Of a stretch of 64,000 nt of DNA, positions 24,260-33,370 are shown one piece after another (the first letter of the stretch is position 1; each line of letters begins with the position of its first letter). The stretch is from Amycolatopsis sp. FBCC-B4732 (GTDB lineage Bacteria > Actinomycetota > Actinomycetes > Mycobacteriales > Pseudonocardiaceae). Position numbers and translations under genes: made by a program. The stretch is from NCBI RefSeq assembly GCF_023008405.1, contig NZ_CP095376.1:6490501-6554500 (forward strand), given 5' to 3'. The notes below the pieces were generated by a model. The model worked only from the letters and a program-made list of their open reading frames with translations, searched no databases and was not told the DNA's origin.

Positions 24260-24295
24260 GAAGAAGGCCCCCACCGCGCGGTGGGGGCCTTCTTC
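24260..24295. terminator. Strong bidirectional terminator hairpin
   Basis: A 36-bp perfect palindrome with arms GAAGAAGGCCCCCACCGC and its complement. It lies 10 bp after the metallopeptidase stop, facing the convergent thioredoxin gene. The end TTCTTC gives a partial U-tract. Confidence 0.85.
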
Positions 24296-24314
24296 GTGCG
24301 CTGGGGTGGGGCGC

Positions 24315-24457
24315 GGCGCGAGTGGACCGTTCGTGCGGCCCGCGCGGCGCGAACGGACCTTTCGCGCGGCCCCCACCGGTGCGAGTGGACCGCTCGCGCC
24401 CGCCCGCACGGCGCGAGTGGACCGTTCGTGCGGCCCCGGCGCGAAAAGGCCCTCACC
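24315..24457. repeat. Degenerate ~32-bp tandem repeats
   Basis: Four copies of a unit beginning GGCGCGAGTGGACCGTTCGT start at 24315, 24346, 24378 and 24410, spaced 31-32 bp. A partial fifth begins at 24438 (GGCGCGAAAAGG). Copies 1 and 4 are nearly identical, and 2 and 3 carry substitutions. They fill the space between the terminator and the convergent thioredoxin gene; no coding role is evident. Confidence 0.7.
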
Positions 24458-24494
24458 CGAGTCGCTCAGGTGAGAGCCGCCACGCAAGCCGTTC

Positions 24495-25478
24495 TCAGAA
24501 GAGGGCGCTCGCCAGGTCTCGGCGGGCCTTCATCACGCGGTCGTCGGCCGGGTCGAAGAGGTCGAACAACGCCACCAAGTGCTCGCGGACCCGGTTGCGG
24601 TCCTCCCCCGCCGTGCGGCGGACCGCGTCAATGAGGCGCTTGAAGCCCGCCTCGACGTCGTTCGCCGCGATCTCCAGGTCGGCCGCGTCGAGCTGGGCCG
24701 TCAGGTCGGTCGGGTCGGCGTCGGCCTTGGCGAGGGCCTCCGGGTCAGCGCTCTCCGCGCGGGCGGTGAACTTGACCTGGGCCAGGGCGTTCTTCGCCAG
24801 CTCGTTGGCCGGCTCGACGTCGAGGATGCGCTCGTACGCCGCCTGGGCCGCGGCGAAGTCGCCGCGCTCGAAGGCCTCTTCCGCTTCGGTGAAGCGCGGG
24901 TCCTCGGGCTCCTCGACCGGGCCGCCGCCGTTGGCCTCCGCCTCGCGGATCGACGGGAGCTTGTCGCGCAGGGCGTCCAGGAGCGCGTTGATCCACTTGC
25001 GGATCTCCGGCTCGGGCAGCGCGCCGGAGAACGCGTCGACCGGCTGGCCGCCGCCGATGGCGACGATCGTCGGGATGGACTGGGCGCCGAACAGCTGCGC
25101 GATGCGCGGGTTGGCGTCGACGTCGACCTTGGCCACGACCCACGCGCCGGCGGACTCGGCGGCGAGCCGCTCCAGCACCGGGGACAGCTGCTTGCACGGG
25201 CCGCACCACTCGGCCCACAGGTCGACGATCACCAGCTGGCGCAGGGACCGCTCGACGACCTCGGTCTGGAAGGTCGCCTCGGTGACATCGATCACGGCGT
25301 CGGTCGAGACGGGCGGCGGCGGCCCGTCGCCGCCGGGCGGGCCGGCCTGCGGGGCCGGCTGGCGCTGCGCCGAGTCGGCGCGGGCCTTGAGCGCGGACAG
25401 GTCGACCGCGCCGGAGAGGGCGGCCGACAAGGCCGCTGACTTCGCTGCAGATCCGCGTGGCTGTGTCACGCCCTCCAT
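24495..25478 (-). CDS. Thioredoxin-TPR protein (CnoX/YbbN-like)
   Basis: A 327-residue cytoplasmic protein. A flexible Pro/Gly-rich N-terminus (1-55) is followed by a thioredoxin domain with [25 protein letters not shown] (WCGPC redox site) and SIPTIVAI, then a tetratricopeptide half ([41 protein letters not shown]). This is the co-chaperone/oxidoreductase layout of YbbN/CnoX, which holds oxidation-prone proteins for refolding. ATG 25478 and GTG 25469 are both possible starts. Confidence 0.9.
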   Translation of the reverse strand: MEGVTQPRGSAAKSAALSAALSGAVDLSALKARADSAQRQPAPQAGPPGGDGPPPPVSTDAVIDVTEATFQTEVVERSLRQLVIVDLWAEWCGPCKQLSPVLERLAAESAGAWVVAKVDVDANPRIAQLFGAQSIPTIVAIGGGQPVDAFSGALPEPEIRKWINALLDALRDKLPSIREAEANGGGPVEEPEDPRFTEAEEAFERGDFAAAQAAYERILDVEPANELAKNALAQVKFTARAESADPEALAKADADPTDLTAQLDAADLEIAANDVEAGFKRLIDAVRRTAGEDRNRVREHLVALFDLFDPADDRVMKARRDLASALF

Positions 25479-25563
25479 CCTGGCACGCGCGCCGGAGGAG
25501 TTTCACCGGGTGCCCCGGCCGGTCCGCTTGGCAGGACGGCCCCCGCTGGGGCAGGCTCGGCCG

Positions 25564-25971
25564 GTGCACATCCGGCGTGACGTGAAGGTGGGGCTGTCGA
25601 TCGCCGCCGCCGTCGCGTGGATCGGCGCGGTGACGCTGCTCATCGTGCACGAGCCGGACCCGGGCGCCGCGTCCCCGGCCGAGCTGCGCGATCGCCTGGC
25701 CACGGCGCTTTCCGGGCACGACGCGGACGCGCTGGGCGGCCTGCTCGACTACCCCGGCTCCGGCGGCGGCGACTTCGCGAAGGACTACGTCGCGGTGCTC
25801 GCCGACCACGGCGCCCACGACGTGCGGGTGGCGCTCGGGCCGGACGCCGCCGCGCCTTCGCGTGCCACGGTGACGGGCACGCTCGGAGACGGGCAGCCGT
25901 TCAGCTACCCGCTGACGGTGACGAGCGAAGACGGCCGCTGGACGGTCGCCTTCACCCCGCCACTCCCCTAG
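25564..25971 (+). CDS. Membrane-anchored hypothetical protein
   Basis: About 135 residues from GTG 25564: a basic HIRRDVK start, one hydrophobic helix (LSIAAAVAWIGAVTLLIV) and an extracytoplasmic domain of alternating helix and strands (LRDRLATALSGHDADALGGLLD, then FSYPLTVTSEDGRWTVAF) that looks like a small cystatin- or NTF2-like fold. No family is recognised. It is divergent from the thioredoxin gene by about 85 bp and ends on a CTAG shared with the convergent thiamine-binding gene. Confidence 0.6.
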   Translation: MHIRRDVKVGLSIAAAVAWIGAVTLLIVHEPDPGAASPAELRDRLATALSGHDADALGGLLDYPGSGGGDFAKDYVAVLADHGAHDVRVALGPDAAAPSRATVTGTLGDGQPFSYPLTVTSEDGRWTVAFTPPLP

Positions 25972-26273
25972 TCCGCGTCGCGGAGGTGCGCTTCGATCCG
26001 GTCCACCTTGGCTTCCAGCTGGCCCTCGAAGCCCGGCCGGATGTCCGCCTTGAGGACCAGCCCGACGCGCGCCGAGCCTTCGCCCGCGGCCTCGACCGCG
26101 CGCTTGACGACGTCCATCACCTCGTCCCACTCGCCCTCGATGTTCGTGAACATCGCGTTGGTCGAGTTGGGCAGCCCGGAGTCGCGGACCACCTTGACGG
26201 CCTTGGCGACGGCTTCGCTCACCCCGCCGTCGGGCTCCCCGCCGGACGGGCTCACGCTGAACGCGACGATCAT
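25968..26273 (-). CDS. MTH1187-family thiamine-binding protein
   Basis: A 101-residue ferredoxin-like protein. MIVAFSVSPSG, VVRDSGLPNSTNAMFTNIEGEWDEVMDVVKRAVE and VGLVLKADIRPGFEGQLEAKVDRIEAHL match the MTH1187/YkoF-like family, which binds hydroxymethylpyrimidine or thiamine. I see no THI-box-like riboswitch in the 78 bp upstream. It diverges from the MarR gene at 26352, with an 8-bp-arm inverted repeat between. Its stop overlaps the neighbour's stop. Confidence 0.86.
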   Translation of the reverse strand: MIVAFSVSPSGGEPDGGVSEAVAKAVKVVRDSGLPNSTNAMFTNIEGEWDEVMDVVKRAVEAAGEGSARVGLVLKADIRPGFEGQLEAKVDRIEAHLRDAD

Positions 26274-26315
26274 GGTCGGAAGTCCCTTCTTCGGTGCTCT
26301 TTCCGCCGGTCGGGC

Positions 26316-26351
26316 GACACGCGCCGGTACCCGCTGGTAACTTCGCGTGTC
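26316..26351. promoter_or_regulatory. Inverted repeat abutting the MarR start codon
   Basis: GACACGCG (26316-26323) and CGCGTGTC (26344-26351) are perfect 8-bp arms, 20 bp apart. The right arm touches the MarR ATG at 26352. GGTACC and GGTAAC lie inside. It is a candidate site for MarR autorepression and for control of the divergent thiamine-binding gene. Confidence 0.45.
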
Positions 26352-26852
26352 ATGAACCGTCCGCTGCCGTTCGACCCGATCGCCCGCGCGGCCGCGCTCT
26401 GGGAGGACCGGATCGGCCCCTCCGGGACCATGGCCGCGGTGACCGGGGTGATGCGGGTCCAGCAGATCATCCAGTCCGCGGTGGACGGCGCGCTCAAGCC
26501 GCACGGCCTGACCTTCGCCCGGTACGAAGCACTGGTGCTGCTCACCTTCGCCCGCAGCGACAGCCTGCCGATGCGGGTGATGGGCGAGCGGCTCCAGCTG
26601 CACCCCACCAGTGTCACCAACATAGTCGACCGGCTGGAGCGCGACGGGCTCGTCAAACGCGTCCCGCACCCGACGGACCGCCGCACCACGCTCGTCGAGA
26701 TCACCGACGAAGGCCGCAAGCGCCGCGAGACCGCGACCGAGGCCGTGACGACCATCGACTTCGGACTGTCCGGGCTCACCGAGCGGCAGACCGAGCAGCT
26801 GACCGACCTGCTGACGAAGGTCCGCCGGGCGGCGGGCGACTTCACGGAATGA
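26352..26852 (+). CDS. MarR-family transcriptional regulator
   Basis: A 166-residue winged-helix protein. DGALKPHGLTFARYEALVLLTFARSDSLPMRVMGERLQLHPTSVTNIVDRLERDGLVKRVPHPTDRRTTLVEITDEG shows the full MarR order: dimer helix, two HTH helices and a wing with the Asp-Arg-Arg. Effector unknown. A terminator follows 5 bp after the stop. Confidence 0.9.
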   Translation: MNRPLPFDPIARAAALWEDRIGPSGTMAAVTGVMRVQQIIQSAVDGALKPHGLTFARYEALVLLTFARSDSLPMRVMGERLQLHPTSVTNIVDRLERDGLVKRVPHPTDRRTTLVEITDEGRKRRETATEAVTTIDFGLSGLTERQTEQLTDLLTKVRRAAGDFTE

Positions 26853-26856
26853 CGAA

Positions 26857-26886
26857 AAAGGCCCGCACCGGGCGGTGCGGGCCTTT
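26857..26886. terminator. Terminator hairpin between convergent genes
   Basis: 13-bp perfect arms AAAGGCCCGCACC and GGTGCGGGCCTTT with loop GGGC, 5 bp after the MarR stop and 15 bp from the end of the convergent DUF3817 gene. It should work in both directions. Confidence 0.85.
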
Positions 26887-26900
26887 CTCACGTCTTGGGA

Positions 26901-27266
26901 TCAGGCGGCGACGGGTTCGCGCACCTGGAACAGGCCGACACCGCCGTGGGACAGCCGCTGCGGGCCGTCGAGCTTGCCGTTGCGCAGCGCCCACTTCTCG
27001 AACAGCCACGTGAACAGCGGCGGGATGCTCGCGAGCAGGGCGAGGACCAGCGTCTTCGGGCGCCAGCCGAGCGGCTTCGCCACGGACAGGGAGACGACCA
27101 CGTAGAGGACGAAGATCACGCCGTGCACCATGCCGATGACGGGCACGCCGCCCTCGCCGGAGGAGTGGACGACGTACTTGAGGAACATCCCGACAAGCAG
27201 CGCCGCCCAGGAAAGGGCTTCGGCTACTGCGGCCACGCGGAATACTAGAGCGGCCTTGCTGGACAC
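26901..27266 (-). CDS. DUF3817 integral membrane protein
   Basis: A 121-residue protein with three hydrophobic segments. FRVAAVAEALSWAALLVGMFLKYV, VPVIGMVHGVIFVLYVV and the final RPKTLVLALLASIPPLFTWLFEKW match the DUF3817 family (function unknown; small actinobacterial and proteobacterial membrane proteins). The GTG at 27266 is chosen because AGGAGG lies five bases upstream; the longer frame to 27308 lacks this. Confidence 0.85.
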   Translation of the reverse strand: MSSKAALVFRVAAVAEALSWAALLVGMFLKYVVHSSGEGGVPVIGMVHGVIFVLYVVVSLSVAKPLGWRPKTLVLALLASIPPLFTWLFEKWALRNGKLDGPQRLSHGGVGLFQVREPVAA

Positions 27267-27443
27267 GTCTTCCTCCTGTGGGGTCTCACCACGTTGGTCA
27301 CTACACACGAGCTGTGTTCACAAAAAAACGCCCGACACACCGTCCAAGGCGGACTTGCCTTGTACGTCAACGGCGTCGTCGGACGTGCTGATACCAGTGT
27401 GAGGCGTGACGGCCCTCACCGGAACACCGGGTCCCGTGACGAT

Positions 27444-27487
27444 GCTCACGAACGTGGTCCATTGTGGTCAAGACCACGTTCGTGAGC
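27444..27487. terminator. Hairpin downstream of the first GH92 gene
   Basis: 16-bp perfect arms GCTCACGAACGTGGTC (27444-27459) and its complement (27472-27487) around a 12-base loop, 8 bp beyond the GH92 stop on the minus strand. There is no U-tract. The remaining gap to the DUF3817 start (27267-27443) carries no gene that I can see. Confidence 0.65.
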
Positions 27488-27495
27488 GCCGCTGT

Positions 27496-29883
27496 CTAGT
27501 CAGAACACGGGGAAACCGGTGCTGCGGACGGCGAAGTCCCCCACGTCGCCTTCGCGACGTCAGCAGTCAGGGAGAAGTCCAGCGTCGCGCCGCGCTTGAG
27601 TTGGTCGAAGCCGACGTACACCTTGTCGCTCGGCTTCGAACCGACCTTCAGCCCCGCGACGTACTGCAGCTTCGCACCGTCCGCGCCGGGCGCCTTGATC
27701 GTGATGTCGCGCCCGTTCTCCAGGTGCAGCACGGACTTGGCGAACCGCGGCGTGTTGAGCACGAAGTTCCCAGTCCCTGGGACGGCCGGGTAGAGACCGA
27801 GGGCGCTGAAGACGTACCAGGCCGACATGGTGCCGAGGTCGTCGTTCCCGGTGACACCGTTGGGCGCGTTCGTGAACAGCGTGTGCGCGGCCCGCACGAC
27901 CGTCGACGTCTTCGCCGGCTGCCCGGTGAGCGCGTACATCCACGGCGAGTGCAGGTCCGGCTCGTTGTTCGGGTTGTAGCGGAACTGGTCGTAGTAGTCG
28001 TACGGGCCGACGACCCAGTTCTCGCGCACCGCGGTCGCCGGGTTCTTCACCAGTTCGTCGTAGGCGAAGAAGTCGTCGAGGCGCTTCCCGGTGGCCGCCG
28101 GGCCGCCCATCCGCTGCTCCAGGCCGGGGACGTCCTGCTGGACCAGCCACTGGTACTGCCAGGCCGTGCCCTCGTGGAAGCCGTCCTGGCTCTGCGGGCT
28201 GTACGGCTTGTCGGCCGGGCTGAACCAGGCACCGCCGGCCACCTTCGGCCGGAAGAAGCCGGTGAAGCCGCGGTCGGTCTGCGTTTCGTCCCACAGCGTC
28301 CGGTAGGTCCGGCCCTTCGCGGCCAGCGCCGCGGCGTCGTCCTTTTTGCCGAGCGCGGCCGCCATGACCGACAGTGAACAGTCACCGAGTGCGTACTCCA
28401 GCGTCGCCGACGCGCCGTGGTTCGGGTCGGTGTCCTGACCCTTCTTCGGGAAGTCCGGGTCGTACTGCACGAACCCGTCGGCTTGGTAGCTCGCGTTGCC
28501 CGAGCGGCCCTGGAACGGCGACGACGCGGGCGGGATCTGCGTCGAGTTCTGCAGCAACGCCTGGTAGGCGCGCGTTTCCTCGCCCGAGAGCGCCCCGAAG
28601 CGCCAGAGGTCGACCAGGAACGGCGTGACCGGGTCGCCGGTCATCGTGTTCGTCTCCTGGCTCGCGTACGCCCACCGCGGCAGCCAGCCGCCCTGGTCGT
28701 GGATGGCGAGGATGCTCTTGGCGATGTCCTTCGCCCGGCTCGGCCGCAGCAGCGCGAGGAGCTGGTTCTGGGAGCGGTAGGTGTCCCACAGCGAGAAGAA
28801 GTCGTAGTAGGTCCAGCCGACCGCGCGGTGGATCTTCTTGTCGAAGCCGTAGTAGCGGCCGTCGGCGTCGTTGGCCGTCAGCGGCTGCAGCAAGGCGTGG
28901 TAGAGCGAGGTGTAGAACACCGTGCGGTCGTCGGTCGTGCCGCCCTTGATGTCCACGGTGGACAGCTCGTGCCGCCAGGTGCGCTGGACGTCGGCCTTGG
29001 CCGCGTCGAACGACCGGATGCGCTCCGACGCCAGGTTGACCCGCGCGCCTTGGGCGTCCACCTGGGAGATGGCGGTGGTGGCGGTGACCTGGCCGCCGCC
29101 CGCGAACGTCAGCCACGCGCCGCGCAGGCCGGCCCCGCCCGCGGAGGAGCGGGAGCCCGGCGTGCCACCGGTCGGCGACCACGTGCCCGAGGACTTGAAG
29201 GGCTTGTCGAACTTCGTCGTGAAGTAGGTCGTGTAGGGCTTGCCGCCGCAGAAGGCCTGCGACTCCACGGTTCCTTCGACGGTCCGGTCGTCGACGACGC
29301 GGATGCTGCTGCCCGTCACCGGTTCCTTGTCGTCGGCCTGCCCCACGTTGACGAAGACGTTGGCATCACCGGGCTTCGCGAAGGTGTACCGCTCGACGCC
29401 CGCCCGGGTCGCCGCGGTCGTCTCGACCTCGACGCCGCCGTAGCCGGTCAGGTGGACCTTGTAGTAGCCGGGCTTGCCGACCTCGCCGTCGTGGGTGAAC
29501 GGCGCCGCGTACTGCTTCTGGTCGAATGTTTCGGGCGCACTCGTGTCGAACGCCTTGCCGGGGCCGACTTCGCCGGTGGTCGGCAGCGTCGAGACGAGGC
29601 CCCCCTGCTCCCAGCAGCCCGCGCCGGACAGGAAGAAGTGCCCGAACCCGCGGATCGCGGTGTCGGTGTAGCGGTAGCCGGCGTAGTGCGAGGTGATCGG
29701 GCTGACCTGCGTCATCCCGAACGGCGCCGAGGCACCCGGGAAGGTGTTCCCCTCGTCCTGCGTGCCGATGAACGTGTTCACGGCGTCGAGAGCGTCCCCG
29801 CCGGACGCCGAAGCGACCGCGGGACTCACCCCCGTCGCCACCACGGCGAGCGTCAACGCGCCCGCCAGGACCTTGCTCTTCAC
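27496..29883 (-). CDS. Secreted GH92 alpha-mannosidase (short form)
   Basis: A 795-residue exported glycosidase. The signal MKSKVLAGALTLAVVATGVSPAVASA is followed directly by the GH92 opening VNTFIGTQDEGNTFPGASAPFGMTQVSP. Later marks are YAGYRYTDTAIRGFGHFFLSGAGC, FYTSLYHALLQPLTANDADGRYYGFD, YYDFFSLWDTYRSQNQLLALL, NEPDLHSPWMYAL and GNDDLGTMSAWYVFSALGLYP. GH92 enzymes are calcium-dependent exo-mannosidases that invert the configuration. The GTG at 29883 has AGAGGAAAG upstream. A terminator separates it from the longer GH92 gene upstream, so it probably has a promoter of its own. Confidence 0.92.
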   Translation of the reverse strand: MKSKVLAGALTLAVVATGVSPAVASASGGDALDAVNTFIGTQDEGNTFPGASAPFGMTQVSPITSHYAGYRYTDTAIRGFGHFFLSGAGCWEQGGLVSTLPTTGEVGPGKAFDTSAPETFDQKQYAAPFTHDGEVGKPGYYKVHLTGYGGVEVETTAATRAGVERYTFAKPGDANVFVNVGQADDKEPVTGSSIRVVDDRTVEGTVESQAFCGGKPYTTYFTTKFDKPFKSSGTWSPTGGTPGSRSSAGGAGLRGAWLTFAGGGQVTATTAISQVDAQGARVNLASERIRSFDAAKADVQRTWRHELSTVDIKGGTTDDRTVFYTSLYHALLQPLTANDADGRYYGFDKKIHRAVGWTYYDFFSLWDTYRSQNQLLALLRPSRAKDIAKSILAIHDQGGWLPRWAYASQETNTMTGDPVTPFLVDLWRFGALSGEETRAYQALLQNSTQIPPASSPFQGRSGNASYQADGFVQYDPDFPKKGQDTDPNHGASATLEYALGDCSLSVMAAALGKKDDAAALAAKGRTYRTLWDETQTDRGFTGFFRPKVAGGAWFSPADKPYSPQSQDGFHEGTAWQYQWLVQQDVPGLEQRMGGPAATGKRLDDFFAYDELVKNPATAVRENWVVGPYDYYDQFRYNPNNEPDLHSPWMYALTGQPAKTSTVVRAAHTLFTNAPNGVTGNDDLGTMSAWYVFSALGLYPAVPGTGNFVLNTPRFAKSVLHLENGRDITIKAPGADGAKLQYVAGLKVGSKPSDKVYVGFDQLKRGATLDFSLTADVAKATWGTSPSAAPVSPCSD

Positions 29884-29906
29884 TGAGCTTTCCTCTCGAT
29901 GCCAGG

Positions 29907-29937
29907 AAAGGCCGCCCGCGCGAGGCGGGCGGCCTTT
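29907..29937. terminator. Terminator between the two GH92 genes
   Basis: 13-bp perfect arms AAAGGCCGCCCGC and GCGGGCGGCCTTT with a 5-base loop, 13 bp after the stop of the longer GH92 gene (minus strand) and just upstream of the shorter one. Confidence 0.8.
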
Positions 29938-29950
29938 CACAGGGGGATCA

Positions 29951-32900
29951 CTACGCGCCGATGCCGATGGCGAACACGTGCAGGGCGCCGCCGCTCACGT
30001 TCGAAGGCAGCGTCACGCTCGCCACGGTCTTGCCCGCGTCGAGGGTGATCGGGTTGGTGCCGAACACCATCGTGCGGATCTGCTGCGGGTCGCTGCCCGA
30101 AGCGTTGCGGTACGGCGTGGACAGCACGATCCGGTTGCCGAACGCCGGCTGCGCGCCGCCGCCACCGAGGGTCCAGTCGGAGAACCCGATGGTCGCGGTG
30201 GAGGTGGTGCCGTCGGTGTAGGTCACCGTCAGCGTGCCGGACGCGTTGCCGTTGGACGCCGAGCCGAGCAGCGCGAGCCGCCCGGACCCGGTCACGTTCA
30301 CCTTCTGGCCGCCGGCGACGACGTTGTCCGGGTCGCCCACCGGGAACGACGGCCAGGTGAACTTGATGCCGTCACTGGTCACCGTGCCGCCCGGGGTGGC
30401 GCCGGCCGCGGCCAGCGCGTCGGCCGAGTAGCTCCAGCCGCCGCCGTCGAAGTTGGCCGCGCCCGAGTTCGAATCCGGGGAGATGCCGGCGTTGTTCACC
30501 GTGGCGAGCCAGCTGTTCGGCTGGGCCACCAGCACCGTCAGCACGGCCTGCGTGCTCGCGAGTCCCGGGGACGAGAACGTCACCGGGATGCGGCGGGCGC
30601 CGTCGGCCAGTCCCGCCGGCACCGAAACCGTCAGATCGGCCTTCCCCTTGCCACCGGCCGGGACCGCGATGCTGCCCGACGCCGGGGTCAGCGTGATCCC
30701 GTCGACGCTGCCGGCGCTGTAGGTCCAGGTCCGGGCGGTGCCGGAAAGGTCCTGGACACCCACGGACGCCTTCGACGTCGACCCCGCGGGCGTCACCGCG
30801 CGGGCCGGGTCCACAAAGGACAAGCTCGGCTTCTCCTGCTCGCGGAACGAAGGCGGGGCGTCGGCCGCCGCGCTGCCCCACGCGGTCGCCGTGGCGGACC
30901 GCGTGTAGTCGAGCGTACCGCCACCGGAGATCAGCGCCTCCGGCAGCCACGCCTTCGCGGCCGCGCCACCGTTGACCTTCAGGCTGCCCACGTAGTCGCC
31001 GGTTCCCGGCGCATTGATGGTGACCTTCTTGCCCGCGCCGGTGGTGAGCACGGCGTGCTCGAAGCGCGGGGTGACCAGCAGCGTCTCGGCGCGGCCCGGG
31101 ATCTCCGGGTAGATGCCGAGCGCGGACCAGACGTACCAGGCCGACATCTGGCCGAGGTCGTCGTTGCCGATCAGGCCTTCCGGACGCGGGTTGTACAGCT
31201 CGTCCATCGAGCGGTGCACGATCGACTGGGTCTTGGCCGGGGCGCCCGCGTACGAATACACGTACGGCGCGTTGGAGTTCGGCTCGTTGCCCATGAAGGC
31301 GTACGGCTCCTGCGTGCCCGCGTTCAGGTCGGTGAAGAAGGTGTCCAGCCGGGACTGGGTCGCGGTGTTCCCGCCGAACGCCGTCACGACGCCGCCGAGG
31401 TCGTAGGGCACCATCCACTCGTACTGCGCGCCGTTGCCCTCGACCCAGCCCTGCGAGCTGGCGGGGTCGTAGGTGCCGGCGAACGAACCGTCCGCGTTGC
31501 GCGGCTGGAGGTGGCCGGTCCCGGGGTTGTAGAGGTTCTGCCAGTTCTGCGCGCGCTTCATGAACGTCGTGTACGTCGCGCTGTCGCCGAGCCGCTTCGC
31601 GAACTGGGCGATGGAGAAGTCGGCGCTGGTGTATTCGAGCGTGTCCGCGCCGGCGCCCGGCACGTACCCGAGCTTCTGGTAGTCCTCCAGGCCCGGCCGC
31701 TCGGTGTAGCCCTGCGTCGGCTGGGTGGCGCCCTTGATCATGAGCAGCAACGCCTTCTGGGCGTCGAAGTCACGCGCCCCGAACGCGTACGCGCTGGACA
31801 CGATGATGTGGTACGGGTCGCCGTTCATCACGCCGGTGTAGTCGTTGGCGACCGTCCAGCGGTCCCACGAGCCGCCCTGCTCGGCGTAGGCCATCATGGA
31901 CCGGACGATGTCCGACGTCTCCTTCGGGTCGATCGTCGCCAGGAGGGGGACCTCCGAGCGGTAGATGTCCCAGCCGGAGAAGTTCGTGTACATCGCGTGG
32001 CCCTTGTCGGCCTTGTGGATCCGCCCGTCGAAGCCGATGTACTGACCGTCCACATCGGAGAAGACGTTCGGCTGGATCAGCGAGTGGTACAGCGAGGTGT
32101 AGAACGTCGTCAGGTCGGCGTCCGAGCCACCGGTGACGGCGATCTTGCCGAGCTGGTCGTTCCACGCCTTCCGCGCGCCCGCGGCCACCTTGTCGAACGA
32201 CTTCCCGGTGTTCTCCGCCTTCAGGTTCGCCTTGGCGCCGTCCACGGACACGAAGGACAGTCCGACCTGGACGTTCACCTGGGCGCCGTTGAGGTTGGCG
32301 AAGGTGACGTACCCGCCGCTGCCCGGGCCGGACACGGTGGTGTTCTGCTGCTTGGCGGTGGTGGTGCGCGCGATCGAGGCGTTCACGCCGTTGGGCTGCG
32401 CGACCTTCGCCTTGGCACCACCGGTTTCCGCGGCCTTGCCCGGCGTCACGGCGCCGTTCTTCCAGGTGCCGATCGAGGCGAACGGCGTGTCGAACTTGGC
32501 CGAGAAGTAGACGCGGTAGCTGTTCTGCGCGCCGCAGAAGCGGCCGCTCGTGGCCCAGCCGCTGATGGTGTCCTTGCCGATGGTGATCGACGCGTCGTCG
32601 GTGCCGTTGACCGAGCCGGAGGTGTTGACCAGTAACGTCGAGGACGCGCCCGCCGGGTAGGTCAGCCGCGCGGAGCCGGTGCGCTGGGTCGCGCTCAGCT
32701 CGACCTTCGCGCCGCTGTCGAGGGTGACGTCGTAGGCGCCCGCGGTCGCGTGTTCGTTGGTGTGCGAAAACTTCGAAGTGTAGTGGGACGGGTCGGTCGC
32801 CGGGGACGTCGTCACTTCGCCGACATAAGGGATGAACGGGATGTCCTCATAGGTCGAACAGCCCGCGCCCGAAAGGTGCGTCAGGCTGAACCCGGTGAGG

Positions 32901-33175
32901 GCGTTGTCGTCGTAGAAGTACCCGCCCGGCTGGGATTTCACCGTGTCCGGGCTCCACTGGACCATGCCGAACGGCGCCACCGCGCCCGGGAACGTGTTGC
33001 CGGCGCCGCCGCCGGTGCCGTGGTCGGCGCCGCCGGGGCGGGTGCCGACGAAGGGGTTGACCCACTTCGCGAAATCGGTGCTCGTGGCTGCCGCGGCGGG
33101 CAAAGCGGGAGCCACCGCTGCCGTCACCGCCAAGGTCAAAAAGGTCAAACCGGCTCTTAAGCGCAATCGCGCCAT
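29951..33175 (-). CDS. Secreted GH92 alpha-mannosidase with C-terminal accessory domains
   Basis: About 1074 residues. After a Sec signal ending near PALPAAAA, the GH92 catalytic part (35-750) shows VNPFVGTRPGG, GNTFPGAVAPFGMVQWSPD, SLTHLSGAGCSTYEDIPFIPY, FYTSLYHSLIQPNVFSDVDGQY, GNEPNSNAPYVYSYAG and GNDDLGQMSAWYVWSALGIYPE. An NEW3-like Ig segment (about 780-880) and a galactose-binding-like jelly roll (about 890-1074) follow, probably holding substrate glycans. ATG 33175 is eight bases from GAGAGG; ATG 33181 is only two. Divergent from the LacI gene, it carries a LacI-like operator upstream and is presumably induced with the importer. Confidence 0.92.
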   Translation of the reverse strand: MARLRLRAGLTFLTLAVTAAVAPALPAAAATSTDFAKWVNPFVGTRPGGADHGTGGGAGNTFPGAVAPFGMVQWSPDTVKSQPGGYFYDDNALTGFSLTHLSGAGCSTYEDIPFIPYVGEVTTSPATDPSHYTSKFSHTNEHATAGAYDVTLDSGAKVELSATQRTGSARLTYPAGASSTLLVNTSGSVNGTDDASITIGKDTISGWATSGRFCGAQNSYRVYFSAKFDTPFASIGTWKNGAVTPGKAAETGGAKAKVAQPNGVNASIARTTTAKQQNTTVSGPGSGGYVTFANLNGAQVNVQVGLSFVSVDGAKANLKAENTGKSFDKVAAGARKAWNDQLGKIAVTGGSDADLTTFYTSLYHSLIQPNVFSDVDGQYIGFDGRIHKADKGHAMYTNFSGWDIYRSEVPLLATIDPKETSDIVRSMMAYAEQGGSWDRWTVANDYTGVMNGDPYHIIVSSAYAFGARDFDAQKALLLMIKGATQPTQGYTERPGLEDYQKLGYVPGAGADTLEYTSADFSIAQFAKRLGDSATYTTFMKRAQNWQNLYNPGTGHLQPRNADGSFAGTYDPASSQGWVEGNGAQYEWMVPYDLGGVVTAFGGNTATQSRLDTFFTDLNAGTQEPYAFMGNEPNSNAPYVYSYAGAPAKTQSIVHRSMDELYNPRPEGLIGNDDLGQMSAWYVWSALGIYPEIPGRAETLLVTPRFEHAVLTTGAGKKVTINAPGTGDYVGSLKVNGGAAAKAWLPEALISGGGTLDYTRSATATAWGSAAADAPPSFREQEKPSLSFVDPARAVTPAGSTSKASVGVQDLSGTARTWTYSAGSVDGITLTPASGSIAVPAGGKGKADLTVSVPAGLADGARRIPVTFSSPGLASTQAVLTVLVAQPNSWLATVNNAGISPDSNSGAANFDGGGWSYSADALAAAGATPGGTVTSDGIKFTWPSFPVGDPDNVVAGGQKVNVTGSGRLALLGSASNGNASGTLTVTYTDGTTSTATIGFSDWTLGGGGAQPAFGNRIVLSTPYRNASGSDPQQIRTMVFGTNPITLDAGKTVASVTLPSNVSGGALHVFAIGIGA

Positions 33176-33211
33176 GGCCATCGCCTCTCACGTCGTCAGC
33201 GCGACCGAAAT

Positions 33212-33223
33212 GACAACCTTGTC
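33212..33223. promoter_or_regulatory. LacI-type operator, one mismatch, upstream of GH92
   Basis: GACAACCTTGTC differs by one base from GACAACGTTGTC at the lacI start and lies 37 bp before the long GH92 gene, in its presumed promoter. Confidence 0.6.
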
Positions 33224-33370
33224 GCGCAGTCGGTCGAACCGGGTCACCTTGGGCAGCGGCCCACCGGACAGTCAAGGTTCTCGTCAAGACCTGTCCACTT
33301 AAGGACACCATGATCAGCCGTCTGACCTACGACGTCGGTAGCCGAATCGGCACAATCCACGCAGCAGGCG

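Noticed and set aside
26274..26351. TPP riboswitch before the thiamine-binding gene
   Set aside because: The 78-bp leader has no CTGAGA or related THI-box core; only an inverted repeat is present.
29693..32635. 980-codon open frame opposite the two GH92 genes
   Set aside because: Composition-driven shadow; no motif, no ribosome site, and both GH92 genes are well supported on the other strand.
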